Source of the DNA: an uncultured Clostridia bacterium
GTDB lineage: Bacteria > Bacillota > Clostridia > Christensenellales > Pumilibacteraceae
Length of the DNA stretch: 41,586 nucleotides
Assembly (NCBI GenBank): GCA_947581755.1
Contig: CANPVN010000013.1
Coordinates: 1 to 41,586 of the forward strand
Direction of reading: 5' to 3'
Shown here: positions 23,412 to 33,640 of the stretch, in pieces
Position numbering within the stretch: the first letter of the stretch is position 1
Layout: each line of letters opens with the position of its first letter
The notes under the pieces: model-generated
What the model was told of the DNA's origin: nothing
What the model saw: only the letters and a program-made list of their open reading frames with translations
Databases searched by the model: none
Made by a program: the position numbers and the translations under genes

Positions 23412-24758
23412 TCAATCTCCTATTTTATTGATTACAGTACCATAAAGTTTTGTATTTCGGTGAGATTTTATTTTTACATTATAAAATTTTCCCGTTTCCA
23501 ATGGCTCGTCGGAATCAAAAGTAACAGGTGTGTCGTTCTGTGATTTTCCATATCCTTTTCCACCGATAAGTTTTTCGCAAAGCACACAACCGTTTTTGCC
23601 GATTTGTTCCTCTGCTTTTCGAAGCCCCAACCCGAACTGTAAATCAATTAGATGTTTTATTCTTTCTCTCTTGGTTTTTATATCGATTTGCCCATCCATT
23701 TTATCTGCAACAGTTCCGCTTCTTCGTGAATAAATAAATGTAAAAAGATTATTGAAGCAGACTTTTCGAACTACGGTTTCGGTCGCTTCGAAATCCTCGT
23801 TGGTTTCGGTGGGGAAGCCGACAATAATATCCGAAGTTATGCCGCAATCGGGAATATAATTGCGTATCATATCAACCTTAGCAAGATATTGAGCCGAATC
23901 ATATTTACGATTCATCAGTTTTAATATTCTGTCACTACCCGATTGTAGCGGTAAATGAATGTATTTTGCAAGTTTTTGCTTGTCCGCTATTGTTTTGACA
24001 ACTTTTTCGGATATATCCTTGGGATGCGATGTCATGAATTTAATTCTGAAATCTCCTTCAATATCCGACACAATGTCAAGCACATCGGCAAAGTCATAAT
24101 GATTATTTTTCTCATCGACAAAATTATAAGAATTGACGTTTTGCCCCAAAAGCGTGATCTCTTTGTATCCTTCTTTGACAAGACTATTTATTTCACCGAC
24201 TATTTCATCGATAGATCTGCTTCTCTCTCTTCCCTTTACATAAGGCACGATACAATAAGAGCAAAAATTATTGCAGCCATACATTATATTGACCCAAGCG
24301 CTTACTCCTTCGTCTCTTTTTATAGTATCGAGTTCTTTTATCTGTCTCTCTTCATGCCAGATTTCCAAAACCTTTTTACCTTCGTTTTCGACTTTGTCGA
24401 GATATTCACCGAATAACGATAAATTATGTGTTCCGAAAATAATATCGATAAAAGGACAACGTTTTTTCAGCATTTCCGCCGTCCCTGCCTTTTGAGGCAT
24501 ACAGCCGCAAATTGCAATAATCAAATCGGGATTTGCCTCTTTCAGTTTTTTTGCGTGTCCCAGGTTCCCGAGCACTCGAGTCTCGGCGCTTTCTCTTATA
24601 CAGCAGGTATTAAAAACTATAATATCTGCCTCGGCGTCCTCCTCGGCCTTGACATAACCGTGTTGACAAAGTACGCCCGCAAGTTTTTCGGACTCATGGA
24701 CGTTCATCTGACATCCGTAAGTATGGATAAAATATTTTTTAATGGAATCTTTCATCAT
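23412..24758 (-). CDS. miaB: tRNA-2-methylthio-N6-dimethylallyladenosine synthase MiaB
   Basis: 448 residues: N-terminal methylthiotransferase domain with three Cys (YGCQMNVHESEKLAG, FNTCCIRESAETR, CGCMPQK), radical SAM site CNNFCSYCIVPYVKGRERSR and a C-terminal TRAM domain. It adds the methylthio group at C2 of i6A37, following MiaA. First gene of the miaB-mutS-mutL-miaA transcript. There is no ribosome-binding site; a TATAAT lies five bases before the ATG pair, so the message is probably leaderless. Confidence 0.96.
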   Translation of the reverse strand: MMKDSIKKYFIHTYGCQMNVHESEKLAGVLCQHGYVKAEEDAEADIIVFNTCCIRESAETRVLGNLGHAKKLKEANPDLIIAICGCMPQKAGTAEMLKKRCPFIDIIFGTHNLSLFGEYLDKVENEGKKVLEIWHEERQIKELDTIKRDEGVSAWVNIMYGCNNFCSYCIVPYVKGRERSRSIDEIVGEINSLVKEGYKEITLLGQNVNSYNFVDEKNNHYDFADVLDIVSDIEGDFRIKFMTSHPKDISEKVVKTIADKQKLAKYIHLPLQSGSDRILKLMNRKYDSAQYLAKVDMIRNYIPDCGITSDIIVGFPTETNEDFEATETVVRKVCFNNLFTFIYSRRSGTVADKMDGQIDIKTKRERIKHLIDLQFGLGLRKAEEQIGKNGCVLCEKLIGGKGYGKSQNDTPVTFDSDEPLETGKFYNVKIKSHRNTKLYGTVINKIGD

Positions 24759-24763
24759 AAAAT

Positions 24764-24836
24764 ATTATACAGCAAAAATCTTTAAAAGTACAGTATTTTG
24801 GCAAAGCATTAAATAATAATTATTAATAAATACTAT
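24764..24836. promoter_or_regulatory. Divergent promoters of miaB and the class A PBP
   Basis: Leftward: TATAAT (24769-24764) five bases before the miaB start; no good -35 box seen. Rightward: TTGGCA (24798-24803), a 17-bp spacer and TATTAA (24821-24826), or TACTAT (24831-24836) four bases before the PBP start. Either choice leaves a leader of fewer than ten bases. Confidence 0.5.
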
Positions 24837-24840
24837 AGGT

Positions 24841-26838
24841 ATGAAGAAGGGAAAAAGAATATTATTGATGATTTCATCGGCAATATTGTCAATTGTCTTG
24901 ACAATATTCGTTTCTCTCATACTCATTTCAGAGCCTGCTATAAAAATAAACGGATTTGCGGAAATGAATAAAAACATCCTGAATAATTTAGAAAATAATA
25001 TTGTTTTTCTCGATGATAACGGGAAAGCCTCTACCGACATCGTTTCCTTAAAAGGCGCAAATTATTTGAGTTATTCTCAAATTCCCGATAAACTGAAAAA
25101 AGCATTCATAGCCATAGAAGATAAACGATTTTTTAAGCATCACGGAATCGACTATGTACGAACAACGGGCGCGATGCTCAATAATTTGAAGAAAGGAAAA
25201 ATCGTCGAAGGCGGCTCTACAATTACACAACAGTTAGTGAAAAACACTCATTTAAGTTCAGATAAAACTTTTAAACGAAAAATTCAGGAAATACGAATCG
25301 CAAAAGAAATCGAAAGGAACTACTCAAAAGAAGAGATACTCGAGATGTATCTTAACATGCTCTACTTCGGAAATAATATCTACGGAGTTTCGAATGCGGC
25401 GGCGGGATATTTCGATTGCGAAGTAAATAAACTCTCCTTGGCGCAATGCGCCGCTCTTGCCGCAATTATCAACAACCCCTCGGCATATAATCCTTATACC
25501 AATAAAGCGCAACTTATACAAAGAAAAAATATTGTATTAAAAAGAATGAAAAAACTGAAATATATCTCCGAAAAAGAATTTGCTGATGCGATAAACGAAG
25601 ATTTGAACATTCGAATAAAACCCGAAGTATACAACCATTGCTATGAGTTTGCATACAAAGAAGCAAAAGAATTACTCGGCAAGAATGAGTTGGATGATTC
25701 TTTACAAATAGAAACAACGATCAACAGCAAATATCAAAAAATAACGGAAGAAATTTTATCGGAAAGCATTCCAAATGAAAAAATAATGGCGCAAGCCGTT
25801 TTGATCGAAAACTCGAGCGGAAAAGTTTTGGCTTATGCAGGTTCGGATAATTTCGATTACACCGATTTCAGAAGGCAACTCGGTTCGACTGTAAAACCTT
25901 TTATTTGCTATGCTGCTTGCCTCGAAAAGAATTTAATTTATCCGTGTACTCCTATTTTAGATGAACCGATAACTTTCGAAAATAATTTTGCCCCCAAAAA
26001 TTATAAAGACAACTATATGGGTTGGATTTCGGTTCAAGATGCTTTAATTCACTCTTCCAATGTATGCGCGGTAAAACTATTGGATATGGCGGGAATAAAT
26101 TACGCAAAAAACTTTGCATCAAAAACGGGTCTCGAATTTCAAAGGGACGACAACAGTCTTTTGTTGGCGCTCGGCTCCACTCATAACGGCAATCGTCTTA
26201 TAGAAATAGCGAATGCTTATCAAATGTTAGGCAACGGCGGAGTCTATATTCCTTGTTGTTTCATTAACGAATTGAGAAATTCCGAGGGAGTTGTTTTATA
26301 TCGGAACCATCCCGAAAAACAAAAAATCATGGACTCGGGAAACGCTTTTCTTGTAAACAGTATGCTTACTCAATGCGTGCAAAAAGGAACTGCAAAAAAA
26401 CTGAAAAGTTGCGATTTCGCGATAGCGGCAAAAACGGGAACCGTGGGATCTAAAAACGGAAACACCGACGCCTATTGTATAACTTACGGCGAAAATTATA
26501 CTCTTGCGGTTTGGTTCGGAGCGCGTTCGGGACTTATGCCCAATGAAATAAGCGGCGGAACTCTCCCCACTCTTACCGCCAAAAATATTTTAAACGCTCT
26601 GCAATTGGAAATGAAATCATTTACGCAACCGAATAATATCGTAAGTTTGGATATAGACCGAATTGAATATGAAAAAAATCATAAAGTAATTTTATCAAAC
26701 AGTCTTATGCCCAAACGAGATACAATATCCTGTTTATTCAACAAAAACAATATACCGAAAGAAAGAGCGGCAAAAAGAATTCCGAGTTATATTCTCAACA
26801 TGGATAAATTATATCTTAAGAACCTCTATGCCGCTTAA
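24841..26838 (+). CDS. Class A penicillin-binding protein (PBP1A-like)
   Basis: 665 residues with an N-terminal membrane helix (about 7-28). The glycosyltransferase domain shows EDKRFFKHHGIDYVR, GGSTITQQLVKN, RKIQEIRIAKEIE and LNMLYFGNNIYGV. The transpeptidase domain has the active-site STVK in QLGSTVKPF, SSN in HSSNVCAV and KTGT in AAKTGTVG. It polymerises and cross-links peptidoglycan outside the membrane. Somewhat shorter than many PBP1A proteins, without C-terminal extension. Its last 30 bases overlap the 3' end of thiI tail to tail. Confidence 0.95.
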   Translation: MKKGKRILLMISSAILSIVLTIFVSLILISEPAIKINGFAEMNKNILNNLENNIVFLDDNGKASTDIVSLKGANYLSYSQIPDKLKKAFIAIEDKRFFKHHGIDYVRTTGAMLNNLKKGKIVEGGSTITQQLVKNTHLSSDKTFKRKIQEIRIAKEIERNYSKEEILEMYLNMLYFGNNIYGVSNAAAGYFDCEVNKLSLAQCAALAAIINNPSAYNPYTNKAQLIQRKNIVLKRMKKLKYISEKEFADAINEDLNIRIKPEVYNHCYEFAYKEAKELLGKNELDDSLQIETTINSKYQKITEEILSESIPNEKIMAQAVLIENSSGKVLAYAGSDNFDYTDFRRQLGSTVKPFICYAACLEKNLIYPCTPILDEPITFENNFAPKNYKDNYMGWISVQDALIHSSNVCAVKLLDMAGINYAKNFASKTGLEFQRDDNSLLLALGSTHNGNRLIEIANAYQMLGNGGVYIPCCFINELRNSEGVVLYRNHPEKQKIMDSGNAFLVNSMLTQCVQKGTAKKLKSCDFAIAAKTGTVGSKNGNTDAYCITYGENYTLAVWFGARSGLMPNEISGGTLPTLTAKNILNALQLEMKSFTQPNNIVSLDIDRIEYEKNHKVILSNSLMPKRDTISCLFNKNNIPKERAAKRIPSYILNMDKLYLKNLYAA

Positions 26839-27963
26839 GGCTTCTTCAAGCAATTTATCGTAATCTACTATCTTCGCCTCTTCTGCCTCTGCAAATTCTA
26901 TACGAGGACGCGTCACCGGATTGTCGGGTAAAAATACCGTACAGCAATCTTCATAAGGTAAAATAGAAGTCGCATAGGTGCCTATTTTTTCGGAAATTTC
27001 CACAATTTCCTCTTTATCCATTCCTATCAAAGGACGCAAAACGGGAAGTCTTTTTATTACAGACTGCGTAACATTCAGACTCTCTAAAGTTTGGCTTGCC
27101 ACCTGTCCCAGACTTTCTCCGTTTACCAAACAACCGCAATCGCGAATAATGGCAACTCTCTCGGCGATGCGCATCATCGCTCTTCTTACAAGAGTTATCA
27201 TATAATTCGAATGACAATATTTATGAATAGCTTCCTGAATTTTTGCAAAAGGAACCAAAACCAAATTCACGGAACCGCAATAAGGCGCCATTTCACCCGC
27301 AAGTTTGATAACTTTTTGCTTAGCCGCTTCACTTGTGTATGGATAAGAAAAAAAGTGTATAGCATCGAGTTTTAATCCGCGCTTTGACATCATATATCCC
27401 GCAACAGGACTATCGATTCCTCCGGACAATAAGAGCAATCCCTTCCCCGCGCTTCCCAACGGCATGCCTCCCGCGCATTTGATCTTATCGCAAAAAACAT
27501 ATGTTTTTCCCGTTTCTCTTATATCTATATATATCACAAAATCCGGATTATGCAAATCCACTTTCAAATCATCATAAGCATCAAGCAGTTTTTCTCCTAT
27601 CAATGCAGACATTTCCACAGATGTCAGCGGATAATTTTTATCTGCTCTGTGTGTATCTACTTTAAAACTTCCCGAACGTACAAACTGTTTGGAAACTTCG
27701 AAAATCTTATCGACTTCGGATTCTGTCTCATAACCGATACTTAATGAGTATAAGCCAAAAACCTTGGTTAAATCGCTTGTTATATCAGATATAACTTGTT
27801 CATCTATATTATGTATTATATATCTTCCGCGATACACATCAAGTTTACAATTATATACGGATAGTTTCTCTTCGATATTTTTGATAAGAATTTTCTCAAA
27901 ATAGCCTCTGTTTTTTCCTTTAAGATGCAATTCGCCATATCTCAATAATATAACTTTGTTCAT
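26809..27963 (-). CDS. thiI: tRNA 4-thiouridine synthase ThiI
   Basis: 384 residues: ferredoxin-like and THUMP domains (up to about 165), then the PP-loop ATPase with LLLLSGGIDSPVAGYMM. Adenylates U8 of tRNA for sulfur transfer. The rhodanese domain of the enterobacterial protein is absent, as in other Firmicutes. The cysteine desulfurase upstream, overlapping by one base (TAATG), is the expected sulfur donor, as NifZ is in Bacillus subtilis. Confidence 0.95.
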   Translation of the reverse strand: MNKVILLRYGELHLKGKNRGYFEKILIKNIEEKLSVYNCKLDVYRGRYIIHNIDEQVISDITSDLTKVFGLYSLSIGYETESEVDKIFEVSKQFVRSGSFKVDTHRADKNYPLTSVEMSALIGEKLLDAYDDLKVDLHNPDFVIYIDIRETGKTYVFCDKIKCAGGMPLGSAGKGLLLLSGGIDSPVAGYMMSKRGLKLDAIHFFSYPYTSEAAKQKVIKLAGEMAPYCGSVNLVLVPFAKIQEAIHKYCHSNYMITLVRRAMMRIAERVAIIRDCGCLVNGESLGQVASQTLESLNVTQSVIKRLPVLRPLIGMDKEEIVEISEKIGTYATSILPYEDCCTVFLPDNPVTRPRIEFAEAEEAKIVDYDKLLEEALSGIEVLKI

Positions 27964-29084
27964 TAAATTTTACCTCTCAATACATTGATATTTTTTTCGA
28001 TCTTTTCCATAGCGACAGCAATCTCCTCCATCGATATCGTAGGAGAAAGACTTAATCTGATATTTCCTTCAATTTCCTTTTTGCTTCTGCCGAGATTCGA
28101 CAAGACTCTGTTTTCGCTGCTTTTTGCCGAACATGCAGAACCGAGTCCGATTATAACGCCGTCTTGATAAAGCATATTTTGCAATACTTCCGCTTTAATC
28201 CCCAATACAGAAGCGGAAACAATAAAATATGAATTGCGCCCCTCTTCTCCGTTTATCAAAACATTACCGATATTTCGGAATCTTGTTATTATATAATTCC
28301 TGATTTGAGCCATTTTTTCTCTGTCGCAATATTTATTGAAAATTTCAACAGCTTTGGCAAAAGCAACTATTCCCGCAGTATTTTCGGTACCGGAACGCAA
28401 GCCTCTTTCCTGACCTCCGCCGACTATCAAAGGATTGATATGCCTATTACGTTTCACATAAAGTGCGCCTATACCCTTGGGAGCGCCTATCTTATGTCCG
28501 CTCAAACTGTATAAATCCACAGCCAAATCATTGATATTTACAGGTATTTTGCAAAAAGCCTGTACTCCATCGGAATGAAAAACAGCATTCGACTTTGATT
28601 TTACCATTTGAGATATGGTAGATATATCATTGACGACGCCCGTCTCGTTACTGCAATGAATAATCGAAACCAATGCCGTATTTTTATCTACAAGTCTTTC
28701 TATATCTTTGATATTTACCGTTCCGTCCTTATTTAACGCGGCAATTCTGATTTCTACGCCCTTGGATTTAAGACGCATAGCCGCTTCATATATCGCCGCA
28801 TGTTCTCCCGCGGAAATTACAACGTTTCCGTTCTTCAACTTACGCCCATATTCCAAAGCCCAATTATCCGCCTCGGTTGCGCATGAAGTAAAATAAATTT
28901 CCTCGGGCAAACAATGCAATTCTTTTGCAATCGTCGCTCTTGCGAGATTTATCATTTCGGCTACCTTAACCGCCGACGGATAGGTCGCGGAAGGATTGAA
29001 AAAATATTCCGAAAGCATATCATTACATAATTTTATAACTTCATCAAAGGGCTTTGTCGTTCCCGCATTATCCAAATAAATCAT
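27963..29084 (-). CDS. Cysteine desulfurase (NifS/NifZ-like), partner of ThiI
   Basis: 373 residues. PLP-lysine in SLSGHKIGAPKGIGALYVK, the substrate segment GGGQERGLRSGTENTAG and the catalytic Cys in GLGSACSAKSSENR. The short loop around the Cys fits group I (NifS/IscS) enzymes. Being translationally coupled to thiI, it probably supplies persulfide sulfur for s4U8. It lies three bases after mutS2 in the T-box operon. Confidence 0.93.
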   Translation of the reverse strand: MIYLDNAGTTKPFDEVIKLCNDMLSEYFFNPSATYPSAVKVAEMINLARATIAKELHCLPEEIYFTSCATEADNWALEYGRKLKNGNVVISAGEHAAIYEAAMRLKSKGVEIRIAALNKDGTVNIKDIERLVDKNTALVSIIHCSNETGVVNDISTISQMVKSKSNAVFHSDGVQAFCKIPVNINDLAVDLYSLSGHKIGAPKGIGALYVKRNRHINPLIVGGGQERGLRSGTENTAGIVAFAKAVEIFNKYCDREKMAQIRNYIITRFRNIGNVLINGEEGRNSYFIVSASVLGIKAEVLQNMLYQDGVIIGLGSACSAKSSENRVLSNLGRSKKEIEGNIRLSLSPTISMEEIAVAMEKIEKNINVLRGKI

Positions 29085-29087
29085 AGT

Positions 29088-31445
29088 CTACCTCACCGTT
29101 ACTATAGTCACACCCGTATCGCCCTCTCCATATTTTCCATACCTATAAGAGTCTACGGCTTTATTCTTTTTTAAATAATCCCAAATACCTCGAGCCAAAA
29201 GTCCCGTACCTTTTCCATGTACTATTTTTAAAATTTTATTTCCGGGAAAAGCGTGCATGCTTTCTATTTCGGGTTCGATAATCTCAATCGCCTCGGCTAC
29301 CGTCATTCCAATTACTTTGATTTCCTTCGGTAAACTGTTATTCATGGGAATAACAGAGGAGTTACTGAAATATTTTGCATTATCTTTTTGATTTTCAATG
29401 GGATAAGCCAATTCATCGGGCTTTAATTTTATTATCATGGCTCCGACTCTGACGGAAATTTCATTCTTTTTTATCGCAGTAATAACGCCTTCGAGTCCCG
29501 TCTTTTTGACATAAACTCTTTTCCCTTCGACTATATCTTCGGCTTTCAATGAAATCAAATCGGGACTTTCGGATTCCGTATCTGCCTTATAAGACAAATC
29601 CCACAATTTATTCGCCGCTCTTTTTGCGTCAAGCAAAGTCGCATTTTCGCCTTTTTTGACTTCTTCTTTTATGGTCTCCAAAAGCTCATCGGCTTCTTCC
29701 GCTTTAGAACGTATCAGTTTGCGAATCTCGATTTTCGCATTTTCATTCAAATCGGCAAGACGCTTATTGAGTCTTTCTCTTTCGGCTGCAAGTTTTATAC
29801 GTTCCTCTTGCAAATTATGTTTGAGTTCTTCGGCGATTATTTTTTCTTTTTCCGCTTCTTCTCTTATGACAGAAGCCTGTAATAAAATTTTATCGAATTC
29901 CCTTTTTCGAACGCTTATGTTGCCATACGCCCGCTTTAATATATAATCATTAAGACCGAGATCCTTTGCGATAGACAAAGCGTTACTGTTGCCCGGCAAT
30001 CCCATAACCAATTTATATGTCGGTTTCAAGGTTACTTCATCAAATAACATACAGGCATTGATTATTCCCTCGTTTTCCAAAGCATATTCTTTGACGGCGC
30101 CGAAATGAGTCGAAATTATCGCTTCCGCTTTCATAAGTCGAATATATTCGATTATTCCTATCGCCAAAGCAACGCCCTCTTCGGGGTCCGTTCCCGAACC
30201 CGGTTCGTCCAATAATATCAAACTCTTGTTCGTCAGATTTTCCGTTATTTCTTTGAAGTTAATTATTCTTGCAGAGAATGTACTTAAAGAATCCGCAATA
30301 CTTTGGTTATCTCCTATATCGCAAAATATATCGTCAAAGAAAGGAATTCTACTGCCTTCGGCGCATGGTATTCCAAAGCCGCAATATGCCATTGCGCATA
30401 ATAATCCGACTGTTTTCATACATACGGTTTTTCCACCCGTATTGGCTCCGGATATAATCAGTATGGAATTGTTTTCTCCCAAACTTATATCCACAGGAAC
30501 AATCCTGTTTTTATCTATCAAAGGATGTCGCGCTTGAATTAATTTGATTACTCCCTGTTCGTTCATTATGGGTTGTGTCGCCTTGATTGAAACCGAAAAC
30601 TCCGCCTTGGCAAAAATTATATCCAACCTTATAAGAACATCGAGATTGCGAATCATCTCGGTTTCATACTCGGCTATTTTAGCGGTAAATTCAGCCAAAA
30701 TCCTTTCTATCTCGATGTTTTCTTCTACCTCTAAAGTCTTTAAGGCATTATTCAATTCAACTATGGCAAACGGCTCTATAAAGACGGTGTTGCCGGAAGC
30801 CGATTGATCGTGCATAAGACCCGAAACCGCGCTTCTATATTCGCTTTTTACGGGTAGCACATATCTCCCATTACGAACAGTGACAAAATTGTCCCTTAGA
30901 TATTTGCCCACTTCATTATTGCCTTTTGTATAAGACGAAAGTTTGTCGCTTAATGCGGATTTTTGCCTCTGAATTTTCTTTCTTATCTCTCTCAACTCGG
31001 GACTTGCATTATCACTCAATGTATTTTCGTCAAGTATGGAATTGAAAATATCGTTCTCCAATTTGATATCGACAAATATACTTAAAGTTATGTTTTTGAG
31101 TACAATAATATCTTCGCCGCTTTCCGCGATGGTGTTTTTTGCGATTCTTGCCGCTTTTAAGAGCCGCGCTGTTTTCAAGAGTTCCGGAATACTCAAAGTA
31201 ACTCCTATCGCGGATTTTTTCAAGGCTTCCCGACAATCATCAAAAGCAGTAAGCGGCTTTAAGATATATTTATTCAAAACCAGATAGGCTTCATCTACTT
31301 CATTCAAAAGAGATTTTATCGCGTTGAAATTTTCAGCAGGACGCAATTCTTTCATGTGGGTTTTTGATAATTCCGCATGACAGAAGCCCGAAGCCATATC
31401 GAGTATTTTATCAAATTCCAATATTTTCAAAGTCTTTTCTCTCAT
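29088..31445 (-). CDS. mutS2: MutS2 / RqcU endonuclease-ATPase
   Basis: 785 residues from the ATG at 31445, which overlaps the U32 stop as TGATG. MutS-type core and ATPase (ISGANTGGKTVCMKTVGLL, LILLDEPGSGTDPEEGVA, STHFGAVKEYAL), a long charged helical region (about 510-630) and a C-terminal Smr nuclease domain with VHGKGTGLLARGIWDYLKK. It lacks the mismatch-recognition domain of MutS. Known roles are control of recombination and splitting of collided ribosomes for quality control. Confidence 0.95.
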   Translation of the reverse strand: MREKTLKILEFDKILDMASGFCHAELSKTHMKELRPAENFNAIKSLLNEVDEAYLVLNKYILKPLTAFDDCREALKKSAIGVTLSIPELLKTARLLKAARIAKNTIAESGEDIIVLKNITLSIFVDIKLENDIFNSILDENTLSDNASPELREIRKKIQRQKSALSDKLSSYTKGNNEVGKYLRDNFVTVRNGRYVLPVKSEYRSAVSGLMHDQSASGNTVFIEPFAIVELNNALKTLEVEENIEIERILAEFTAKIAEYETEMIRNLDVLIRLDIIFAKAEFSVSIKATQPIMNEQGVIKLIQARHPLIDKNRIVPVDISLGENNSILIISGANTGGKTVCMKTVGLLCAMAYCGFGIPCAEGSRIPFFDDIFCDIGDNQSIADSLSTFSARIINFKEITENLTNKSLILLDEPGSGTDPEEGVALAIGIIEYIRLMKAEAIISTHFGAVKEYALENEGIINACMLFDEVTLKPTYKLVMGLPGNSNALSIAKDLGLNDYILKRAYGNISVRKREFDKILLQASVIREEAEKEKIIAEELKHNLQEERIKLAAERERLNKRLADLNENAKIEIRKLIRSKAEEADELLETIKEEVKKGENATLLDAKRAANKLWDLSYKADTESESPDLISLKAEDIVEGKRVYVKKTGLEGVITAIKKNEISVRVGAMIIKLKPDELAYPIENQKDNAKYFSNSSVIPMNNSLPKEIKVIGMTVAEAIEIIEPEIESMHAFPGNKILKIVHGKGTGLLARGIWDYLKKNKAVDSYRYGKYGEGDTGVTIVTVR

Positions 31446-33640
31446 CAATCAAGCCCTCTTTTATGATTCCCTTTTGTCGTGGCTATCGGTAATTTCTCTC
31501 CGGATAATATTAAAGACAATAACTCTGGAATGAGATCGTTGTCCGTTCCCGACAAATCGATAAACTTATTTTTGCTTACCGCATTATAAATAGGCAAACA
31601 ATTCAAAAGTTGCGCATAACAATAAGTCAACGAATAATGTTTTAAATTAAAGGTCAATTGCATCTCATCCGTAAGATGCGCCTTGTAATTTTTATTGCAA
31701 TTATTACAACTTAAATTCAAAGATTTTCTCGGACAATGAGAAAATGTCATGAGCGGAACATAACCGAATGAATACTCGATCGAGTTGCTTATTTCGGTAT
31801 CCGCCTCGGGTGACGAAATCTTCGGCTCTGTAACAGCCGAATTCAAAAAATTCATTTGCCAACCCAAAATCACTCTTTTGGTTTTAAGTAATTCCAATCC
31901 GTATAAATTATTAACTATATAGCCGAAAAAAAGTTCCGAATCGACAATCTCTCGGAGTTTGTTAAGATCTTTGTTTCTGGCTATAGGCGGCAAATTCAAA
32001 AGCAGCGGCTTCGAAAATACAAATTTTTTCAAATAGGATAAGTCGAACCTATCGGGATTTACGGCAACATATCCACAATAATTTCGCGGAATAAACCTGA
32101 GTTTTTCCGGTGAATCTATTTGAATAATATCCTTTATTTCCAAAAGTTCTATGCCGTTTTTCCGTATCTCATTGCCGAAAGATTCATATATATCATGGTT
32201 TTCTTCTCTTAAATAGTTGTTTTTCAGTGCTGTTTTAAGAGATGCTATCGCATTGCGTCTGACTTCGTTTATAATTGACTTGGGAATAAAAAAGTTGTCG
32301 TCGCAATTGAAAATCGTATTGCGTACAACAAATTCGGTATCGTTGAATCTCAACTGCCTTTCTATATCACAAGAATACATATCTGCCGTTTTTGATTTTT
32401 CGATAATGAATTCCGATGACGCTTTCCCTACGCCTTGCTCTGAAATAATGGAAATATCGAGAGGCTTACCTATGAAAGCGGAAACAATGACGTCTACGGG
32501 GATTTTAGGCTCCCTGATAAAATTTTGCAATATCGGGGAATTTGTTATTCTTACCTTGTCTCCTTTTACGACCTCGCCTGAAAATCCCGTTTTGTTTCCG
32601 TCATTTCGTATACTTGCGGAACCTACTTCGATATTGTTTCGCAAAAATTTTATTCCATCTCCCGCTTTTAGTTTGCACGATAAAGTAACCGCTTTTCCGT
32701 CGCTGTTTACCACCGTTCCCGCTTCGAGACCGATACTGTTCTGGACATAAGGATAAATCGTATCGGAAGTAGGCTCGAACAAATGAGCATGACAAAAATC
32801 GCCTCTGTTGAAAGCAAGTTTCAAATGATCCATGTCCTTCTTGTCCGTCCGATGTTTCAATGCGCGTTTATAGACGTCCACAACCGTGGCGACATATTCA
32901 GGACGTCTGAGTCTGCCCTCTATTTTAAAAGATGTGATCCCCGCATCCTTAAGTTCATTCAAACAGTCAAGCATATTTAAGTCTTTTGTTGAAAGGCAGT
33001 AGCCTTCCTTTTTTATTCCGTCAACTTCGAGAATATATTTTTTTCTGCATAACTGCATACATTTCCCTCGGTTTCCACTGTAACCCGAAGCCAAACTGCT
33101 TAAATAACAATTACCTGAAAAAGCAACGCACAACGCTCCGTGAACAAAAAATTCAAGTTCTACGGAAGAATTCGCTCTTATCTGCCTGATGTCTTCCAAC
33201 GTCGTCTCTCTGCTTAAAATCACACGCTTAAATCCCAATTTCCGAGCAAAAATCGCACCTTGATAATTGTGGATCCCCATTTGCGTACTCGCGTGCAAAA
33301 CAATATCGGGAATTTCGTTTTTAAGACGTTCCGCAAAACCCAAATCTTGTATAATAATGGCATCGGCGCCTTTTTTCCACACTTCTTTCGTAAAAGAAAC
33401 CGCCTCGGGAAGTTCTGCGTCCTTAAGCAAGGTATTCATGGTTATATAAACTTTTACACCGAATAAATGAGCATAATCAAGAACTTCTTCTATATTATCA
33501 ATAGAAAAATTATCGGCTTTTGCTCTCGCATTATATTTATTGAGCCCGAGATATACCGCATCGGCACCGCTCCCTATGGCTGCCTTCAACGCGGCGCCGT
33601 TACCGACAGGCGCTAAAATTTCGGGTAAAAAATCACTCAT
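31445..33640 (-). CDS. U32-family protein with DUF3656-like middle region (RlhA/TrhP type)
   Basis: 731 residues. The N-terminal U32 domain begins PEILAPVGNGAALKAAIGSGADAVYLG and has the signature ELEFFVHGALCVAFSGNCYLSS with the Cys-rich GNRGKCMQLCRKKY. A beta-rich middle part and a second, degenerate barrel with a C-terminal Cys cluster (CPRKSLNLSCNNC) follow. Family members studied act in hydroxylation of tRNA (TrhP) or 23S rRNA (RlhA) rather than as collagenases. Length and architecture are nearer RlhA; the exact target is unknown. Overlaps pheT by one base. Confidence 0.85.
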   Translation of the reverse strand: MSDFLPEILAPVGNGAALKAAIGSGADAVYLGLNKYNARAKADNFSIDNIEEVLDYAHLFGVKVYITMNTLLKDAELPEAVSFTKEVWKKGADAIIIQDLGFAERLKNEIPDIVLHASTQMGIHNYQGAIFARKLGFKRVILSRETTLEDIRQIRANSSVELEFFVHGALCVAFSGNCYLSSLASGYSGNRGKCMQLCRKKYILEVDGIKKEGYCLSTKDLNMLDCLNELKDAGITSFKIEGRLRRPEYVATVVDVYKRALKHRTDKKDMDHLKLAFNRGDFCHAHLFEPTSDTIYPYVQNSIGLEAGTVVNSDGKAVTLSCKLKAGDGIKFLRNNIEVGSASIRNDGNKTGFSGEVVKGDKVRITNSPILQNFIREPKIPVDVIVSAFIGKPLDISIISEQGVGKASSEFIIEKSKTADMYSCDIERQLRFNDTEFVVRNTIFNCDDNFFIPKSIINEVRRNAIASLKTALKNNYLREENHDIYESFGNEIRKNGIELLEIKDIIQIDSPEKLRFIPRNYCGYVAVNPDRFDLSYLKKFVFSKPLLLNLPPIARNKDLNKLREIVDSELFFGYIVNNLYGLELLKTKRVILGWQMNFLNSAVTEPKISSPEADTEISNSIEYSFGYVPLMTFSHCPRKSLNLSCNNCNKNYKAHLTDEMQLTFNLKHYSLTYCYAQLLNCLPIYNAVSKNKFIDLSGTDNDLIPELLSLILSGEKLPIATTKGNHKRGLD

